Positions 6,247 to 13,576 of a DNA stretch of 17,266 nucleotides are shown piece after piece. The translations under genes were made by a program, and so were the position numbers. Location: positions 1-17,266 of the forward strand of contig JADFRO010000019.1 of the NCBI GenBank assembly GCA_022561255.1. The letters run 5' to 3'. Each line of letters starts with the position of its first letter. The stretch's first letter is position 1. Source of the DNA: Planctomycetota bacterium (lineage in GTDB: Bacteria > Planctomycetota > Phycisphaerae > UBA1845). The notes beneath the pieces were generated by a model that made no database searches, was not told the origin of the DNA, and saw only the letters and a list, made by a program, of their open reading frames with translations.

Positions 6247-7959
6247 TTGAATCTCGGTGCGGTTGTGGTCAGCCCAATGCGACCACTCAAACCGTTCGTT
6301 GTAATGAAGATGCGATTGACAAAGGCGGCCACGATGGATCAGGAAGGCAAACGAATCGCTGGGGCTGAATTGCTGTACGATCCCCGCACCAACAAAGGTA
6401 CCGGATTCACCGAACAAGAGCGTGACGCGCTCCAACTCCGCGGGCTGCTCCCGCCACGTGTTTTCACGTTGGAGCAACAGACCGCGCGGATCATGAACAA
6501 TTTTCGGCGACAAACGTCGGATCTCGACAAGTACATTTTTCTCGGCGCGCTCCAGGACAGAAACGAGACGCTCTTCTATCGGATCCTCCTCGATCACATC
6601 GAGGAGATGGTGCCCATTATCTACACGCCCACGGTCGGCGAGGCTTGCAAGCAGTTCGCGGACATCTTTCGACGATCGAGGGGTCTGTACGTCTCGGCGA
6701 AAGACGCCGGCCGGGTGGAAGAGCTACTTCGCAACTGGCCGGAGCGCGACGTGGCGGTCATCGTCGTCACCGACGGCGAGCGAATACTGGGGTTGGGCGA
6801 TCTCGGCACCAACGGCATGGGCATTCCGATCGGCAAACTGGCGCTCTACACCGTGTGTGCGGGCATCCCGCCTGAGCGCTGCCTGCCGGTCATGCTCGAC
6901 GTGGGTACGAACAACGAGGAGCTCCTGCGCGATCCGCTCTACCTGGGGCTCGCCCAGAAGCGTATTTCAGGTTCACAATATGATTCGCTGGTGGATGAGT
7001 TCATTCAGGCCACGCAGAGCGTCTTCCCCAAGGCGCTCATTCAGTTCGAAGACTTCGCGAATCGAAACGCAATCCGCCTGTTGGAGAAGTATCGAGATCG
7101 CATCTGCTGTTTCAACGACGACATTCAGGGGACAGCAGCGGTCGCTCTGGCCGGCGTCTACTCCGCTACAAGAATCCAACGGACGAAACTCGTTGACCAG
7201 ACGTTTCTGTTCCTCGGAGCAGGTTCGGCGGCGACGGGGATTGCCGACCTGCTGGTCACAGCCATGTGCGCTGAGGGCCTGCCGGAGCAACAGGCCCGGC
7301 GGCGATGCTGGTTGGTCGATTCCACCGGGCTTGTAGTCAAGGGTCGCGACAGATTGGCGCCACACAAGGTGGCGTATGCCCACGATCATGAGTTTCTTGG
7401 CGATCTGCTCTCCGCCGTCCGGAGCCTGAAACCCACAGCGCTGATCGGCGTCTCCGGTCAGCCGAAGACCTTCACGCGCGACGTTCTGGAAGCCATGGCG
7501 GCCATCAACGACACCCCGATTGTCTTTGCCCTTTCGAACCCGACGTCCAAGGCCGAGTGCACGGCGGAAGAGGCGTACCGTTGGACCAACGGCCAAGCTG
7601 TCTTCGCCGGCGGTAGCCCGTTTCCGCCGGTCACCATCGATGGACGTACGTTTGTTCCCGGGCAGGGGAACAACGTCTATATATTCCCCGGCGTTGGCCT
7701 GGGAATCATGGCGAGCGGCGCATCTCGGGTTACCGATCAAGTTTTTCTTTCGGCCGCACGAGCATTGGCCGACCAGGTCAGCGACGAACATCTCGCCGAA
7801 GGTCGCCTCTATCCGCCGCTGAACAGCATTCGAGACGTATCGATCGCCGTGGCAACAAGCGTTATGAAAGTTGCAGATCGCTCCGGTCGTTTGTGCAAAC
7901 TACCACAGCGCGAACTCGAAGAACGACTGAAAGCGCTCGCGTACGTTCCCAGCTATTGA
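6247..7959 (+). CDS. maeA: Malic enzyme (malate dehydrogenase, oxaloacetate-decarboxylating), large MaeA/ME type
   Basis: Oxidative decarboxylation of malate to pyruvate and CO2 with NAD or NADP, cytosolic. The 570 residues match the large malic enzyme family (E. coli MaeA has 565). Signatures include YTPTVG with catalytic Tyr126, GMGIPIGKL with Lys197, QFEDF (Glu268, Asp269) and FNDDIQGTAA (Asp291-Asp292) for the divalent metal, the dinucleotide loop FLGAGSAATG at 322-331, FALSNPTSKAECTAEEAY and GQGNNVYIFPG. The cofactor-selecting segment reads VDSTGLVVKGR. It is close to animal NADP enzymes but lacks the Lys some of them have after VDS, so NAD versus NADP is left open and the symbol is a family label. 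The start is uncertain: TTG 6247 has GGGAG 4 bases upstream; ATG at 6277, 6304 and 6334 lack good sites, and homology begins near residue 36, so 6334 also remains possible. Confidence 0.95.
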   Translation: MNLGAVVVSPMRPLKPFVVMKMRLTKAATMDQEGKRIAGAELLYDPRTNKGTGFTEQERDALQLRGLLPPRVFTLEQQTARIMNNFRRQTSDLDKYIFLGALQDRNETLFYRILLDHIEEMVPIIYTPTVGEACKQFADIFRRSRGLYVSAKDAGRVEELLRNWPERDVAVIVVTDGERILGLGDLGTNGMGIPIGKLALYTVCAGIPPERCLPVMLDVGTNNEELLRDPLYLGLAQKRISGSQYDSLVDEFIQATQSVFPKALIQFEDFANRNAIRLLEKYRDRICCFNDDIQGTAAVALAGVYSATRIQRTKLVDQTFLFLGAGSAATGIADLLVTAMCAEGLPEQQARRRCWLVDSTGLVVKGRDRLAPHKVAYAHDHEFLGDLLSAVRSLKPTALIGVSGQPKTFTRDVLEAMAAINDTPIVFALSNPTSKAECTAEEAYRWTNGQAVFAGGSPFPPVTIDGRTFVPGQGNNVYIFPGVGLGIMASGASRVTDQVFLSAARALADQVSDEHLAEGRLYPPLNSIRDVSIAVATSVMKVADRSGRLCKLPQRELEERLKALAYVPSY

Positions 7960-7979
7960 GCTTGGTGTACGCGAGAACG

Positions 7980-8003
7980 GGACACCAATCCCGTAGGGTG
8001 TCC
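7980..8003 (+). terminator. Candidate intrinsic terminator after malic enzyme
   Basis: A 7-bp perfect stem (GGACACC with GGTGTCC) with a 10-base loop is followed directly by TTATT, 20 bases after the stop codon. The T-tract is short, so strength is uncertain. Confidence 0.5.
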
Positions 8004-8138
8004 TTATTCGGCGGAGCGCCGACGTCCCTACACGGAGGAAGCGTCAATTGCAGATGCTCGCGGAAACGCTCGAAACTGCGGTTTTCGGCTCCGATAAGGA
8101 TTTCGGAACTTACAACTTGGACCGGAGAGATCGGCCAT

Positions 8139-8167
8139 TTGGATATTGTTGGCTTGGTATGTATCAT
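8139..8167 (+). promoter_or_regulatory. Sigma70-like promoter for the subtilisin-family gene
   Basis: TTGGAT, a 17-base spacer, then TATCAT. Transcription would begin about 17 bases before the ATG, so the leader would be little more than the ribosome site. The rest of 7960-8190 shows only the terminator candidate. Confidence 0.35.
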
Positions 8168-8175
8168 GATGATTT

Positions 8176-8183
8176 AAAGGAGG
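8176..8183 (+). promoter_or_regulatory. Strong Shine-Dalgarno site of the subtilisin-family gene
   Basis: AAAGGAGG, 7 bases before ATG 8191. It is the best ribosome site in the window and fixes this start. Confidence 0.8.
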
Positions 8184-8190
8184 CAAAGTC

Positions 8191-10575
8191 ATGCGTTTTC
8201 GAATCTCAAGAGGACTGCCTTGGCTGCTGATCGGCGTCGTCAGCGTCGGAGGATCGCGTGTGGCTTGGGGACAAGACGCACGCCCTTCACCCTATCACTA
8301 TTATTACTTTGATCAGAAGGTGGCGCTAACCTGTGACACCAAACAGGTTGCTTTGTTCGAGAGCGCTGCGAAAGCCGGGCAAGCAGCCACATTGTCTCAA
8401 GCTGTTGCGCAGTTCGGGATCGCGGACGAGAAGCTCGTTCGATCCCCCATTCCCACATTGTGGATGGCCCAGACCCCGACGACGGTCCGAGACGCAGCAG
8501 GCGTCGAGGGCTTAGTTGCGACTCTCTCGACCATTGAACGGGTCGCTTTCGTATCCCCGGTCTTCCGTGATGCGCGCGGCGACCCCGTCATTGTCTCGCA
8601 ATTCATCCACGTGGGGTTCCACGAAGCTGTCAACCGTCAAGACGCCGAGGCCACACTCGCCGGTCTCAACGCAGGTGTGATCGAAGCGCGCAATTGGACG
8701 GGCATGAAAGGCGTGTACCGTATCAAGAGTGCGTCGCGCAATGGCTTCGAGGTTCTCGAATTGGCCAACCGCCTCGCGCAAATGCCCCTCGTCAAGTTCG
8801 CCGAGCCGGACATGCTCGTAACCGGCAGGGAATCGCTGATCCCGAATGATCAGTTCTTCTCGCTCTTGTGGGGTCTCCACAACACGGGTCAGAGCGGCGG
8901 CACCGTGGACATGGACATGGACGGACCCGAGGCATGGGATATCAGCACGGGCGACCCATCGATCGTCGTGGCGATCTTGGACGATGGAACGCAGCAAAAT
9001 CATCCGGACATCAATCAGGTACCCGGCGCCGACTTTACGGGTAGCGGCACGGGTGGTGGGCCGGGAAACGCTTGCGATAACCACGGTACGGCCGTTGCGG
9101 GCTGTACGTCCGCCATCATTAACAACAGCATCGGTGTCGTCGGAATTGCACCGGGCTGCAAGATCGTGGGCCTGAAATTCAACAAAGCCAACGTACCCTG
9201 TGACGGGACCTTTTCCTTCTTTTTTAGTTGGCTTGTCAACGCCCTGAATTATGCCCAGACCAGTGGCGCACGGGTCACCAACAACAGCAATCACCACACC
9301 GCATCCAGCACGATCACGAGCAAGTATCAATCCACGCGCAATGCAGGTTTGATCCATTTTGCCGCCACCGGAAACGGCGGCGTAAATGGGATCGGATACC
9401 CGGCGAGTCTATCGACCGTCAACGCGGTGGGGGCGATCCATCGCTTCGGCAATCGAGCGTCTTTCAGCAACTACGGTTCAGGCCTGGCATTCGTGGCCCC
9501 CGGGGTAAGCATCGCCACCACCGACCGGACCGGTTCGGCCGGTTACGTCAGCGGCGATTACGTTACCGTTAATGGAACTTCGTTCGCGTCGCCCTACGCT
9601 GCCGGCGTGGCCGCGATGGTTCTCACCGTGAACGCCGCGCTGTCGCCCGGCCAGATCGAGCAGATCATGAACAGTACCGCTAAGGATCGCGGCTCGACGG
9701 GCTATGACACGTTCTATGGCTGGGGCATCGTGAACGCCTTCGCGGCTATGGAGGAAGCCGTGTCAGTGCCGCCGGCGCCTGAGACACCGGATCTTAACGT
9801 CGGTGAAGAACCAGCGAAGAACCGCTTCATCTCGATGATGATTCCGTCGGCTGCTGTTGCTTCTATGCACGAGACAGCGATCGAGGTGGTGCTGACGACG
9901 CTGAATCGCCGGTGCCAGGAGGGCCTTCTCAACCAGTTCAAGCCCTGCACGGAAGACGCGGACTGCGCCGGCGGCGTCTGCGACAAGCCGTACGCCTCGA
10001 AAGAAGGCAGTGTTCGTTACCTCAACATCTACAAGGTTTGTGACGGCACAATCAACGGGTGCCTGAGCAGCGCGGATTGTGGCGGCGACGCGTGTGTTGC
10101 GTCGCTGATGTGTCCGGACGACCAGTTCCAGCCGGACTTCCCCTGTGCGGTTCTGGGCTGTGAGCCGGAGTTCCGCGACTGGGCGGGTGAATTGGGCGGT
10201 GCGGCGCTGCACGTTTTCGGTGAGGGCATTGTTCCCGGTCGTTCGGAGTACGACGTGGCTCAGGTACCGGTCGCGTGTGAGGACGACGTTGCCGGCTGTG
10301 CGTTCAAGTCGCCGTCGTTGCGAATCGTCACGGCCCGCTGGGGCGACCTCGACGGCGATGGGGCGACCAACGCACAGGACATCGCGTTGGCGAGCAACAA
10401 GTTGACGCTTCCACCCCCGGGTGCGATGACCAAGCCGCGGATCATGCTGGTGGGAAGTCTGCTGGAGGCGCACAGGAAGGTCAGCGTACTCGAGCTGCAA
10501 AACACGATCGACGCTGTGTCGGACAGGCCGCAGACGGGACTGATCACGGGACCGCAAAGTTGTCCCAACGACTAG
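8191..10575 (+). CDS. Secreted S8 (subtilisin-family) serine peptidase with Cys-rich modules and dockerin-like loop
   Basis: 794 residues. A signal peptide (MRFRISRGLPWLLIGVVSVG..., cleavage near AWG-Q) precedes a roughly 180-residue propeptide-like region. The S8 catalytic domain spans about 215-525: Asp264 in AILDDGT, His298 in DNHGTAVAG, oxyanion Asn395 in AATGNGG and Ser464 in NGTSFASPYAAG, all present, so it should be active. After it come NRFISMMIP, resembling a C-terminal motif recalled from planctomycete exported proteins, then Cys-rich stretches with DADCAGGVC and SADCGGDAC, and a single dockerin-like EF-hand loop DLDGDGATNAQD at 719-730. Extracellular or cell-surface protein degradation is likely; substrate unknown. 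The single calcium loop need not mean cellulosome assembly. Its DCxGG Cys modules echo the protein at the left edge. Confidence 0.94.
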   Translation: MRFRISRGLPWLLIGVVSVGGSRVAWGQDARPSPYHYYYFDQKVALTCDTKQVALFESAAKAGQAATLSQAVAQFGIADEKLVRSPIPTLWMAQTPTTVRDAAGVEGLVATLSTIERVAFVSPVFRDARGDPVIVSQFIHVGFHEAVNRQDAEATLAGLNAGVIEARNWTGMKGVYRIKSASRNGFEVLELANRLAQMPLVKFAEPDMLVTGRESLIPNDQFFSLLWGLHNTGQSGGTVDMDMDGPEAWDISTGDPSIVVAILDDGTQQNHPDINQVPGADFTGSGTGGGPGNACDNHGTAVAGCTSAIINNSIGVVGIAPGCKIVGLKFNKANVPCDGTFSFFFSWLVNALNYAQTSGARVTNNSNHHTASSTITSKYQSTRNAGLIHFAATGNGGVNGIGYPASLSTVNAVGAIHRFGNRASFSNYGSGLAFVAPGVSIATTDRTGSAGYVSGDYVTVNGTSFASPYAAGVAAMVLTVNAALSPGQIEQIMNSTAKDRGSTGYDTFYGWGIVNAFAAMEEAVSVPPAPETPDLNVGEEPAKNRFISMMIPSAAVASMHETAIEVVLTTLNRRCQEGLLNQFKPCTEDADCAGGVCDKPYASKEGSVRYLNIYKVCDGTINGCLSSADCGGDACVASLMCPDDQFQPDFPCAVLGCEPEFRDWAGELGGAALHVFGEGIVPGRSEYDVAQVPVACEDDVAGCAFKSPSLRIVTARWGDLDGDGATNAQDIALASNKLTLPPPGAMTKPRIMLVGSLLEAHRKVSVLELQNTIDAVSDRPQTGLITGPQSCPND

Positions 10576-10618
10576 ACGTTGGGTCGTTGGGTGTGATGTA
10601 AAAAACGGTCGGTGATGT

Positions 10619-10643
10619 GGGGCGGGCGTGAGCCGCCCGCCCC
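10619..10643 (+). terminator. GC-rich perfect hairpin after the peptidase gene
   Basis: A perfect 10-bp G/C-only stem (10619-10628 with 10634-10643) has a 5-base TGAGC loop. No T-run follows on either strand. It could halt or protect the transcript end, but may act with another factor rather than as a classical terminator. The rest of 10576-10737 shows nothing recognisable. Confidence 0.5.
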
Positions 10644-10737
10644 CATCCGCCGGGCGATTGCTTCACGTAACTAGCGACGGACTCGTTACCTTGCGGGCGC
10701 GATTCTCATAACAGGCTCTTGCGCCGGTTCTACCAGA

Positions 10738-13353
10738 TTGGAATTGACGAAGTCGGTTCCTCGCAGATACACTTTGTTTGTGTCCAAATCTTTCCGAGTC
10801 ATCGCGTGGCTCGCGATCGTCCAGGGGTGTTGCGGCGGATGTGAGCGGTCGGAGGGCGGAGCGACCGCCGCTGGTAAGCTCGACGGTCATAGCTTAATCC
10901 TCATTACGCTCGACACGACCCGCGCCGACCATCTGGGCTGCTATGGAAGCACGACGGCCCGTACCCCAACGCTCGATCGGATGGCGGCTCGTGGGATACG
11001 GTTCGCGAGGGCGTACACGCCGGTTCCGCTTACGCTTCCGTCGCATTGCTCCATCTTTACGGGCCGCTACCCCAAGGAGCACGGGTTGCGGGACAACGGC
11101 CGCCAGGCGCTTCCTGACCACTTTCCGACACTCGCCACGATCTTCAAGGAGCACGGGTATCGAACGGGCGCTTTTATCGCGAGCATCGTGCTCGAGTCGC
11201 GGTTCGGCTTGGACCGCGGCTTCGATCTTTATAGCGACGACCTCGGCCACGTGAAGCCCGGACAGGTTCTCCTGGATCTGGAGATCCCCGCAGACACGGT
11301 CACCGATCGAGCGTTGAGCTGGCTTGACGAAAATCGTGACGAGCGCTTTTTCTGCTGGGTTCACTATTTCGACGCGCACGATCCGTATGAACCGCCACCT
11401 GCATTTCGCGCTCAACACGAACATCCGTATGACGGGGAGATTGCGTTCGTCGACACACAGATCCGTCGAATCGTAAACTGGCTGGAACGATCGAACTTGG
11501 CATCGCGCACGTGCGTGGTCATCGTGGGCGATCACGGCGAATCTTTCGGTGAACATGGAAACAATGGGCACACGATCTTCCTCTACGAGACCAACCTTCA
11601 CGTGCCGATGATCTTTGTTCATCCGGAGGTTCTTCCCAGCGGCCACGACGTCGAGTCGGTCGTGGAGTTGGTGGACGTTCTGCCGACGGTCATGGACCTT
11701 TACGGCTGGACCGCGCCTGCCGGCTTGCTCGGACGCTCTCTCGTCCCGGCGCTGGCAAGGAGAGAGATGGTCGAGCGACCTGTCTACAGCGAAAATCAGA
11801 GCGTCACCACCGCTTGGGGTTGGGCGCAGCAGCGTAGCCTGACGACCGACCGCTGGAAGTACATCTCCTCAACCCGTCCGGAGCTCTACGACCTCCGAGC
11901 GGACGCAGAAGAGATGAAGAACCTGGTTGACGAGCGGCCAGACGTAGCCCGGAAAATGTTGGATTCACTCATCACGCGCTACGAGGAAATGACACCGGGC
12001 CAGGCCGACGACATGGCGGTTGACCTGGCGATGGTACGGGCGCTTGAAACGTTGGGATACGTGTCCAGCCGGTCCGACGCGCACAGCGACGAGTTTCTTA
12101 CCGCGGGCCTTCCAGACCCCAAGGACTCGCTTGGGGCGGTCCGTCAAGTGGAGCGCGCCAAGCGGCTCGCCGCGAAGGGCAAGTTTCCGGAGGCGATCGC
12201 GCTCTTTGAAGCGGCGCTCGCCGGGAATCCGGCGGCGGCTCTACTTCTGTACGAGCTTGGTATGTGCTACATCGACGCGGGCACCCCGAAGTTGGCTTTG
12301 GATATGTTGAGGCGGGCGATTGCGGCAGACCCGACGTACCTCCCCGCGCTAGTCGGATTGGGCGAAGCGTTCAGCGCTTTGGGACGCCGCTCCGAGGCGG
12401 TCGACCAATACGAAGAAGCGCTCCAACTGGCCAAGCAAAGTTCGGAGATTCACGCCGCAATTGCGGGTGAGCTGGAACAGCTTGGCTGCACCGCGGAGGC
12501 GTCGGTTCACTTCCAAAAGGCGCTCAAGTACAGCCCGGGATGGACCCGCGTGGCACTCGACAACGCCTCGTTGCTCGCGGGAGAAGGAAAGCTTGATGAA
12601 GCGGTGGCTGCCTATGAGAAGATTCTCTTGCAGGAGCCGGACAACGGCGTCGCGCGATTTCGACAGATTTTAGCGCTGCTCGCTCAGAATCGCGTCGACC
12701 AGGCCGTTGCAAAAGTAAGAGTAGCTATAGAGCGGGGTAGCCGCGATGCGTTCAATGAGGTGGGCACGCACCTCGCGGAAAAGGGTGATCTTGAGAAGGC
12801 AGCCTTAATGTTCAACGAGGCGGCGAAGGACTCGGACAACGCCCCGGAAGCGCTCTGCAACCTTGCCGTGATCGCCGCACGCGCGGGGCGCACGGAGAAA
12901 GCGCTGGGCTTCTACGAGCGTGTTCTGGAGCTAGCACCGGATCACGAGCGGGCGATCGAGGCTCTGAGCGTGGGCTACGTGATGCACCAGCGTCTCCGGG
13001 ATGCGATTCGCGTCCTGCGCCGGGGGGTTGTGAATGCAGCGGCGAACTTGCGCATCAAGAACTCATTGGCTTGGCTCCTGGCGACTTGTCGCGACGACGC
13101 GCTGCGTAACGGCGCCGAGGCCGTCGTACTGGCGAAGGAGTGTTGTGTACGGACGGAACACAAGGACGCCGAACTCCTCGCAACACTGGCAGCGGCACAG
13201 GCGGAAGTCGGCGCGTTCGATCAGGCAGTTCAAATTGCCGCTGACGCAATCAAGATTGCGGAAGAAAGCGGAAACGCGCGCCTCGTCGATCGCATCGGAA
13301 ATCAGCGAAGCGCCTACCTCTCGGGCAGGCCGTATCGCGATCCGCAGCATTGA
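10738..13353 (+). CDS. Sulfatase-fold putative lipoprotein fused to TPR repeats, Thr at the nucleophile position
   Basis: 871 residues from TTG 10738; GTG 10780 would give a more typical short signal (SKSFR, hydrophobic stretch, VQGC), but neither start has a clear ribosome site. VQGC at 28-31 is a possible lipobox. Residues about 50-400 are an alkaline-phosphatase/sulfatase-superfamily domain: Asp59 in LITLDTTRADHLGCYG, TGRYPKEHG at 108-116, Asp265-His266 in VGDHGESFGEHG and a late RSLTTDRWKYI. The active-site stretch reads PLTLPSHCSIFTG, so Thr99 stands where Cys or Ser is converted to formylglycine in true sulfatases. Thr is the nucleophile in related phosphotransferases, so sulfatase activity is doubtful. 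Residues about 465-850 are TPR helices (for example GKFPEAIALFEAAL), probably for protein contacts. Periplasmic or surface location is inferred. Confidence 0.9.
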   Translation: MELTKSVPRRYTLFVSKSFRVIAWLAIVQGCCGGCERSEGGATAAGKLDGHSLILITLDTTRADHLGCYGSTTARTPTLDRMAARGIRFARAYTPVPLTLPSHCSIFTGRYPKEHGLRDNGRQALPDHFPTLATIFKEHGYRTGAFIASIVLESRFGLDRGFDLYSDDLGHVKPGQVLLDLEIPADTVTDRALSWLDENRDERFFCWVHYFDAHDPYEPPPAFRAQHEHPYDGEIAFVDTQIRRIVNWLERSNLASRTCVVIVGDHGESFGEHGNNGHTIFLYETNLHVPMIFVHPEVLPSGHDVESVVELVDVLPTVMDLYGWTAPAGLLGRSLVPALARREMVERPVYSENQSVTTAWGWAQQRSLTTDRWKYISSTRPELYDLRADAEEMKNLVDERPDVARKMLDSLITRYEEMTPGQADDMAVDLAMVRALETLGYVSSRSDAHSDEFLTAGLPDPKDSLGAVRQVERAKRLAAKGKFPEAIALFEAALAGNPAAALLLYELGMCYIDAGTPKLALDMLRRAIAADPTYLPALVGLGEAFSALGRRSEAVDQYEEALQLAKQSSEIHAAIAGELEQLGCTAEASVHFQKALKYSPGWTRVALDNASLLAGEGKLDEAVAAYEKILLQEPDNGVARFRQILALLAQNRVDQAVAKVRVAIERGSRDAFNEVGTHLAEKGDLEKAALMFNEAAKDSDNAPEALCNLAVIAARAGRTEKALGFYERVLELAPDHERAIEALSVGYVMHQRLRDAIRVLRRGVVNAAANLRIKNSLAWLLATCRDDALRNGAEAVVLAKECCVRTEHKDAELLATLAAAQAEVGAFDQAVQIAADAIKIAEESGNARLVDRIGNQRSAYLSGRPYRDPQH

Positions 13354-13504
13354 TTATTCTCCATGCGACCGGTTGAACCGATGCGGGCACGACACGTTTA
13401 TACGTCGTTGGCCTGGCACGGTGGGGCCGACCGGCGGGTGACCCAACCCCCATCTCGGCTCTAGCTAGGCGTCGGCGTCAGTTCTACTGGTGCGCCGATG
13501 AAAA

Positions 13505-13536
13505 AAGGATTAGCATGAGACTTTACCGCAATCCTT
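13505..13536 (+). repeat. 7-bp inverted repeat upstream of the BNR-protein gene
   Basis: AAGGATT at 13505-13511 and AATCCTT at 13530-13536 are perfect inverted copies around an 18-base loop, about 40 bases before the GTG start. It could be an operator or a weak leader hairpin, or chance. The rest of 13354-13576 holds nothing else I recognise apart from the ribosome site. Confidence 0.3.
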
Positions 13537-13561
13537 GAAAACGGGTCAATGCTATTCGCTC

Positions 13562-13568
13562 AAAGGAG
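13562..13568 (+). promoter_or_regulatory. Shine-Dalgarno site deciding the BNR-protein start
   Basis: AAAGGAG lies 8 bases before GTG 13577. The upstream in-frame TTG at 13535 has no such site and would spoil the signal peptide. Confidence 0.7.
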
Positions 13569-13576
13569 AGGAAGCC

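Noticed and set aside
6973..7791. 272-residue minus-strand frame
   Set aside because: It is antisense to the malic enzyme core, where family motifs are continuous on the plus strand.
8048..8230. 60-residue plus-strand frame before the peptidase
   Set aside because: It runs out of frame into the peptidase signal sequence, uses no good ribosome site, and its composition is unremarkable.
8512..9357. 281-residue minus-strand frame
   Set aside because: It is antisense to the peptidase propeptide and catalytic region; no domain motif seen.
8191..10575. Cellulosome component because of the dockerin-like loop
   Set aside because: Only one calcium loop is evident, no cohesin or cellulase is present in the window, and such loops are widespread in exported planctomycete proteins.
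10894..11646. 250-residue minus-strand frame
   Set aside because: It lies opposite the sulfatase-fold domain, whose motifs are intact.
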